Shown here: positions 60,973-64,000 of the stretch, piece by piece
Layout of the letters: each line of letters starts with the position of its first letter
Position numbering within the stretch: the first letter of the stretch is position 1
Origin: Nocardia speluncae NBRC 108251
GTDB lineage: Bacteria > Actinomycetota > Actinomycetes > Mycobacteriales > Mycobacteriaceae
Length of the DNA: 64,000 nucleotides
Assembly (NCBI RefSeq): GCF_001613245.1
Contig: NZ_BDBZ01000007.1
Span: forward strand, 248,001-312,000
Direction: 5' to 3'
Translations under genes and position numbers: made by a program
The notes under the pieces: model-generated
Database searches by the model: none
Seen by the model: the letters and a program-made list of their open reading frames with translations, nothing else
Told to the model about the DNA's origin: nothing

Positions 60973-61948
60973 CGGAACCGCGCACCTGCGCGACGAGCCG
61001 ACACTGCTCAGTGTGCGAGATCTGGTGGTCGAGTACGACACCGACGGCGGGACCGTGCAGGCGGTGTCCTCGGTCAGCTTCGATGTCCGGCCCGGCGAAA
61101 CCCTCGGAATCGTCGGGGAATCGGGGTGCGGAAAGTCCACGACCGGCCGGGCTGTCCTCCGTCTGGACAGACTGACCTCCGGCCGGATCACCTTCGCCGG
61201 CGAGCGGATCGACGAGGCCGACGGTCGCCGTATGCGTGCGTTGCGGCGCGAGATGCAGATGATCTTCCAGGATCCGGTGGCTTCGCTGAACCCGCGCAGG
61301 CCGGTGCGAGATATCGTCGTCGAAGGCTTGGCCGTGGCCGGAAAACCCGCGGACGAACGCGCGGCGACATCCGAAGAAGTGCTGGCGAAGGTAGGGATGG
61401 GCGAGGAGCGGTTCGCCGCGGCGCTGCCCCGGCAACTGTCCGGTGGTCAGGCTCAGCGGGTCGCGATAGCGCGGGCGCTGGCACTCGATCCCCGGCTGCT
61501 GATCTGCGACGAACCGGTGTCCGCGCTGGATGTCTCGGTGCAGGCGCAGATTCTCAATCTCATTTCCGAGCTCAAGGCCGAATACGACCTGACCGTGGTG
61601 TTCATCAGCCATGACCTCGGTGTCGTGCGCACGATCAGCGATAACGTCATGGTCATGTACCTCGGCAAGGTCTGCGAGTTCGGTGATGCGGTCGAGGTGT
61701 ACGACCGCCCGGCGCACCCCTACACGAGGGCGTTACTCGATTCGGTTCCGCTCGCCGACCCCGACGAGGGTTTCGCCGGCCCGGCACTGGCCGGCGATAT
61801 GCCCTCACCACTCGCGCCGCCACGAGGCTGCCGGTTCCGGACACGCTGCCCACTCGCTCAGGACCGATGTGGCGAGGAAGAACCCGAGGTCCGCGAGGTC
61901 CGGCCGGGACAGTACGCCGCCTGCCATTTCCCGCTGACCGAAACCTGA
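60962..61948 (+). CDS. OppF/DppF-type ABC ATPase (second transporter)
   Basis: 328 residues. Walker A GESGCGKS, Q-loop MIFQDPVASLNPRR, signature LSGGQAQR, Walker B LLICDEPVSALD and H-loop ISHDLGV (a normal HD, unlike the HN in the first OppF). C-terminal GCRFRTRCPLAQDRC. ATG 60962 is chosen over a GTG at 60950. It is the last gene of the operon and converges on the leucine-rich-repeat gene with 87 bp between stops; I see no clear terminator there. Confidence 0.93.
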   Translation: MAGSGTAHLRDEPTLLSVRDLVVEYDTDGGTVQAVSSVSFDVRPGETLGIVGESGCGKSTTGRAVLRLDRLTSGRITFAGERIDEADGRRMRALRREMQMIFQDPVASLNPRRPVRDIVVEGLAVAGKPADERAATSEEVLAKVGMGEERFAAALPRQLSGGQAQRVAIARALALDPRLLICDEPVSALDVSVQAQILNLISELKAEYDLTVVFISHDLGVVRTISDNVMVMYLGKVCEFGDAVEVYDRPAHPYTRALLDSVPLADPDEGFAGPALAGDMPSPLAPPRGCRFRTRCPLAQDRCGEEEPEVREVRPGQYAACHFPLTET

Positions 61949-62035
61949 GCCCGAACCTTCGGCAGCACCTTTGGTGTTCCGGCGAGGACGACCGACCGGT
62001 GGCCCTCGGAGGCGTCGCGGGCGGCAATCAAGGGG

Positions 62036-64000
62036 TCATGTTCCGATCCGATGGATCGTTCCGCCTGAGGTGGTAGGGGCCGCGACGGTGTCGCCATCGA
62101 TCATCCGGCGGGCGTATTCGCGCGCTTGGGCCAGGGATGCGTCGTGTTTGGTGAATCGGTTGGAGCGGAAATCTCTGTCGTTTCGCTTGTGGTGGAATCT
62201 GGTGACGTCGCGGAAGAAGTCGTGAGTCTCCAGCTCGTCGTCGTCGGCACCTGGATCGCTGGGGATCCAGAGCTGTTCAGGACTCAGGTGGGTGACAAAT
62301 GCAACGAGGACAGGCCATAGGGCGGGCGCTGATGTCGCGTCGTCGATCAGGTGTGCAGGTAGCCCTGCGGTGTGCCGGGCTTCATGGTATTCGTCGATGA
62401 GGCCGAGGCGGATCGAGTCCAGGCCGGGAAACGCTGCAGGGTCGAGTAGTTCGGCAGGGGTCCGGGTGTTGTAGTCGTATTCGCGTACGCGGGCGTTCCA
62501 GCAGTCTTGCTCCAGGTCGAGCTCTAGTAGTCGTTGGGCCGCGCGGGATGTAGCCAGTGCGATAAGGCCACCATCGTCGATGATGTTGTCGTGCAGGTTG
62601 AGCTCCCACAGCTGCGGGAGCAGCGGCCAGAAGGCAAGCTTTCGTGCCCCTCCCGACCCGACGCTGTTGTATGCCAGCGAGATACTGCGGAGCTGAGGGG
62701 CGGCCGGCGTCGATACCAGTTCGGCGATGTCACTGGTGTCGAGGCCGCACTCGGTGAGATCGAGCGTGTGCAGTGTGTGCCACAGGGGCGCGTCCTTGAA
62801 TGCCGCAGACCAGAGGCCCATCGGGTTGTGGGAGAGGTTGAGAACAGCCAGTTGCTGTAGCCGGTCGGATCTCATCACGTTGAACAGCCCGTCCGGGCCG
62901 AGCCCGGTAGCTGAAAGATCAAGATGTTTCAGCCTCGTCGCGTTCGGGGATTCAGCCCAGGCTGTCGCGCCGTCATCGCCGATCGGCTGGACATCCGGAG
63001 AATCGTAGTACGGCGAGTACGCGCGCTCTCCGCTGAGGTCCAGGTGCTCGAGCGCCGGCATCGCGACGTCCACCGCCAGCTGCTGCGCACCCTGCTCACC
63101 CAGTCGATTACAGCTCAGATCGAGGTGGCTCAAGCGTGGGAAAGCACCTACACCGACGAAAGCCGCCGCGGTGAGATCGGTCGCGAAGACGTCGGCGAGC
63201 GTCAACTTCTCGATACGGTCAGGATCCACGCCCGCCACAAGATGCGCAACGGCCGCGTCCCCGAACGGTGATGCCACCACGTCGAGTTCGGTCAGCTGCC
63301 GCAGTACGCCACTGGCGACGATAGCGTCGACACCGCGGGCACCGAGCCCTTCACGACCGGCCTCCCCGCTGGCACCAGTGATTTCGAGGCTGCGCAGGCT
63401 CGTGAGATTCGCCCGCGTGAAGAACACATGGCAGGCGTCGTCATCCTCCTCGATGACGTTACCGAGATACGGCCCGGACCGAGGAAAGGTTCCGTTGCGG
63501 CCGCAGCGGAATCGGATGGTCAGTCGCTCGAGCCTGTCCAGTTCGGTGCACTCGGCGAGCTCGTGTGCCTCCTGCACGCTCCCGATGCACACATCGACCG
63601 AACACAGGTCCGGCACCAACCCACAACCCATCACATGAATCAGATCACCTACTCGCAGGCCTGCGTGGCGCAACCGCCACGCAGGCCCTGGTGTGGGTCG
63701 GAATATCGAGTAACCGCCGACATCGAGGTCCAGGGATTCGAGCCGTGTGACAGCTGAAGAACCAGCCAGTGCCGCAAGAGCCTCTCCGTCGCTCTCGTTC
63801 CACAGGCCGCCGATACGGATAGCCCGCACGTTGTCCCAGTGGTCCAGAGATTCGACCAATGAAGCCAGCTGTCCGCGCGCGTACCGACCAAGATCCAGGT
63901 GCGTGATGCCACGAATTTCCGGATGCGAACGCGGATCCGGAAACGCGAGATCAACACCGCCTATCGGTTGACCCGATGTCGGTGCCAGCGACTTGACCAG
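62036..64000 (-). CDS. Leucine-rich-repeat protein, 5' end beyond right edge
   Basis: The frame is open through the right edge, so the true start is outside; 654 residues are visible. A TTG at 63859 is internal, not a start: upstream codons in frame encode IRGITHLDLGRYARGQL, another repeat. The protein is a series of roughly 24-28-residue leucine-rich repeats (LSHLDLSCNRLGEQGAQQL, LKHLDLSATGLGPDGL, LAVLNLSHNPMGLWS, LHTLDLTECGLDTSDI, LWELNLHDNIIDDGGLIAL) of the ribonuclease-inhibitor-like type. The C-terminal about 100 residues are a non-repeat domain. No signal peptide or kinase domain is visible here. Such proteins are scattered in actinobacteria and may bind proteins; function unknown. Codon use is less GC-biased than in the neighbours. 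Confidence 0.8.
   Translation of the reverse strand: MVKSLAPTSGQPIGGVDLAFPDPRSHPEIRGITHLDLGRYARGQLASLVESLDHWDNVRAIRIGGLWNESDGEALAALAGSSAVTRLESLDLDVGGYSIFRPTPGPAWRLRHAGLRVGDLIHVMGCGLVPDLCSVDVCIGSVQEAHELAECTELDRLERLTIRFRCGRNGTFPRSGPYLGNVIEEDDDACHVFFTRANLTSLRSLEITGASGEAGREGLGARGVDAIVASGVLRQLTELDVVASPFGDAAVAHLVAGVDPDRIEKLTLADVFATDLTAAAFVGVGAFPRLSHLDLSCNRLGEQGAQQLAVDVAMPALEHLDLSGERAYSPYYDSPDVQPIGDDGATAWAESPNATRLKHLDLSATGLGPDGLFNVMRSDRLQQLAVLNLSHNPMGLWSAAFKDAPLWHTLHTLDLTECGLDTSDIAELVSTPAAPQLRSISLAYNSVGSGGARKLAFWPLLPQLWELNLHDNIIDDGGLIALATSRAAQRLLELDLEQDCWNARVREYDYNTRTPAELLDPAAFPGLDSIRLGLIDEYHEARHTAGLPAHLIDDATSAPALWPVLVAFVTHLSPEQLWIPSDPGADDDELETHDFFRDVTRFHHKRNDRDFRSNRFTKHDASLAQAREYARRMIDGDTVAAPTTSGGTIHRIGT

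Overview
The window is very GC-rich, uses many GTG starts, and carries gene families typical of mycolic-acid actinomycetes: an Acg-type nitroreductase-like protein, an Lsr2 paralogue, KshA-like Rieske oxygenase, FadE/FadD paralogues and a FadE34-like double acyl-CoA dehydrogenase. I read it as chromosomal DNA of a Nocardia/Rhodococcus-like member of the Mycobacteriales; the genus cannot be fixed from this alone. No rRNA, tRNA, CRISPR array, insertion sequence or replication origin was seen.

Layout. 1-5.9 kb: housekeeping and regulatory genes (partial DoxX-like protein, Acg-like protein, family-A DNA polymerase, MarR regulator with a divergent DUF1801 gene, and a TetR regulator fused to an antitoxin-like domain). 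5.9-8.1 kb: MarR regulator divergent from an MHS-type transporter. 8.2-20 kb: a catabolic divergon. Leftward are a zinc alcohol dehydrogenase, an SDR and an HSL-type esterase; rightward are a KshA-like Rieske oxygenase, two acyl-CoA dehydrogenases, an enoyl-CoA hydratase, an acyl-CoA ligase and a Baeyer-Villiger monooxygenase, followed by a convergent metallo-lactonase-like gene. 20.4-24.4 kb: MmgE/PrpD-SDR-NTF2-like-thiolase operon. 24.4-40.6 kb: a solute-binding protein and CoA ligase run leftward. Divergent from them is a 12-gene operon: two acyl-CoA dehydrogenases, a FadD17-like ligase, a split ChsH2-like hydratase/DUF35 pair, a ChsH1-like MaoC hydratase, an Ltp2-like aldolase, an SDR and OppBCDF-type transporter genes. 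An IclR regulator follows. 40.9-50 kb: FadE34-like dehydrogenase, Lsr2, a broken TetR gene beside a GH3 beta-glucosidase, an XRE-TetR regulator, an acyl-CoA dehydrogenase/aminoglycoside-phosphotransferase-like pair, and a thiolase remnant. 50-56 kb: an SsuABC/TauABC-type importer with two different permeases plus an SDR and a TIM-barrel protein, divergent from a LysR regulator. 56.5-62 kb: a second complete Opp/Dpp transporter. 62-64 kb: a leucine-rich-repeat protein running off the right edge.

How it may work together (inference). The 8-20 kb genes form a plausible sequence of hydroxylation, alcohol oxidation, Baeyer-Villiger oxygen insertion, ester/lactone hydrolysis, CoA activation and beta-oxidation, as expected for an alicyclic or steroid/terpenoid-like substrate. 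The 28-35 kb operon has the full set of parts for dehydrogenation, hydration and retro-aldol removal of a branched side chain from a CoA thioester, known from steroid catabolism, and carries its own Opp-type importer. A tandem array of three CAANNNTTG motifs at exact 16-bp spacing lies ahead of the MHS transporter (next to the MarR gene) and in the promoter region shared by the binding protein and the aldolase operon. A weaker copy precedes the MmgE/PrpD operon. This suggests one regulon, with the MarR protein at 5907-6461 as the leading candidate regulator. The substrate is unknown.
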